Source: Alphaproteobacteria bacterium
Lineage (GTDB): Bacteria > Pseudomonadota > Alphaproteobacteria > Rhizobiales > Xanthobacteraceae
DNA: 5,041 nt
Reading direction: 5' to 3'
Assembly (NCBI GenBank): GCA_005883445.1
Contig: VAZL01000477.1
Coordinates: 1 to 5,041 of the forward strand
The notes beneath the pieces were generated by a model, which was not told the origin of the DNA, searched no databases, and saw only the letters and a list, made by a program, of their open reading frames with translations. Positions 4,884-5,041 of this stretch are shown here, one piece after another. How positions within the stretch are numbered: the stretch's first letter is position 1; each line of letters starts with the position of its first letter. Made by a program: the position numbers and the translations under genes.

Positions 4884-4969
4884 TGGCGTAGCATAAGACC
4901 GAAAGCGACGAACATGACAATGCCGGTCATTATTCCTACATCGAGCGCTGCCGTGATCATATCAATCAT
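4880..4969 (-). CDS. Possible 29-residue single-span membrane peptide
   Basis: Start ATG at 4967-4969 has AGGGAG (4978-4983) 8 nt upstream, a good RBS; stop TGA is at 4880-4882. The product begins MIDMITAALDVGIM and continues as an uncharged hydrophobic segment with Gly, Val, Phe and Met up to a C-terminal R-Q. It would form one transmembrane helix of about 20 residues with its C-terminus in the cytoplasm. It lies just inside the presumed integrative element and reads toward the tRNA fragment. Its size and shape fit a small membrane regulator, holin-like or type I toxin-like peptide, but I know no homologue. An in-frame ATG at 4958-4960 is an alternative start with worse RBS spacing. Confidence 0.42.
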   Translation of the reverse strand: MIDMITAALDVGIMTGIVMFVAFGLMLRQ

Positions 4970-4980
4970 ATCAAGCGCTC
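4943..4980 (-). repeat. 7-bp inverted repeat flanking the start of the 29-residue peptide
   Basis: GAGCGCT (4943-4949) and AGCGCTC (4974-4980) are exact complements with 24 nt between them. The right arm overlaps the first bases of the ribosome binding site, and the start codon is in the loop, so pairing could mask initiation. Each arm contains the palindrome AGCGCT. Within the loop a 9-nt tandem repeat, ATCATATCA twice (4956-4973), encodes the start of the peptide. Confidence 0.35.
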
Positions 4981-5041
4981 CCTCTCGACAGACGATGGGT
5001 CGCTCGTGACCTGATCAGTTCTGCGCTATGTTTTTTGTGGG

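Noticed and set aside
4743..5009. 88-codon plus-strand frame at the right end
   Set aside because: No RBS and a repetitive Met/Thr/Ile/Ser composition produced by reading opposite the two tiny minus-strand frames and their repeats.
1..5041. CRISPR array, rRNA, transposase gene or insertion-sequence ends
   Set aside because: No regularly spaced long repeats, no rRNA-like sequence, no transposase or integrase motifs, and no paired terminal inverted repeats were seen.

Overview
The window is GC-rich with crowded spurious open frames. It reads like an alphaproteobacterium of the Hyphomicrobiales (Bradyrhizobium / Rhodoplanes type). The basis is protein resemblance from memory: an alphaproteobacterial-type hopanoid phosphorylase HpnG, a VanA-like Rieske oxygenase, a bacterial SBP56/methanethiol-oxidase-family protein, and a decayed C-terminus of the ABC substrate-binding family (PF04392) common in these genomes. 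No search could be run, so the taxon is an inference.

Layout from left to right. Bases 1-435 (minus) hold the first 145 codons of a selenium-binding-protein / methanethiol-oxidase homologue that runs off the left edge. Bases 436-1011 are a long divergent spacer with a perfect 8-bp dyad in the leader of that gene and a weak candidate promoter for the next one. Bases 1012-1725 (plus) are hpnG, standing apart from any other hopanoid gene. A GC-rich hairpin separates it from the convergent Rieske oxygenase gene (1807-2898, minus), which has a good RBS and a convincing sigma70-type promoter at 2984-3013. A very stable stem-loop (3185-3215) follows an exported 147-residue protein of unknown function (3297-3740, minus). 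Bases 3741-4251 hold a probable ABC-transporter remnant and three ATTCAG hexamers spaced exactly 10 bp apart. A small helical protein gene (4252-4476, plus) follows and ends at a probable terminator.

The right end looks like accessory DNA. Bases 4677-4723 are the 3' part of a tRNA-Gln(CTG) gene on the minus strand, from the anticodon stem-loop to CCA, with no 5' half. This is the usual scar left when an integrative element inserts in a tRNA gene. The orientation puts the old chromosome on the left and the element on the right. Just inside the presumed element, on the minus strand, are two tiny in-frame open frames: a 29-residue single-span membrane peptide with a good RBS, and a 25-residue peptide with a lipobox. 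They are separated by a 9-bp perfect hairpin that covers the stop of the first and the start of the second. This pair is the best candidate for something undescribed, but coding is unproven.

The genes do not form one pathway. They are single-gene transcription units for sulfur/C1 metabolism, hopanoid modification, aromatic or methoxy oxidation and an envelope protein, next to the edge of a possible genomic island.
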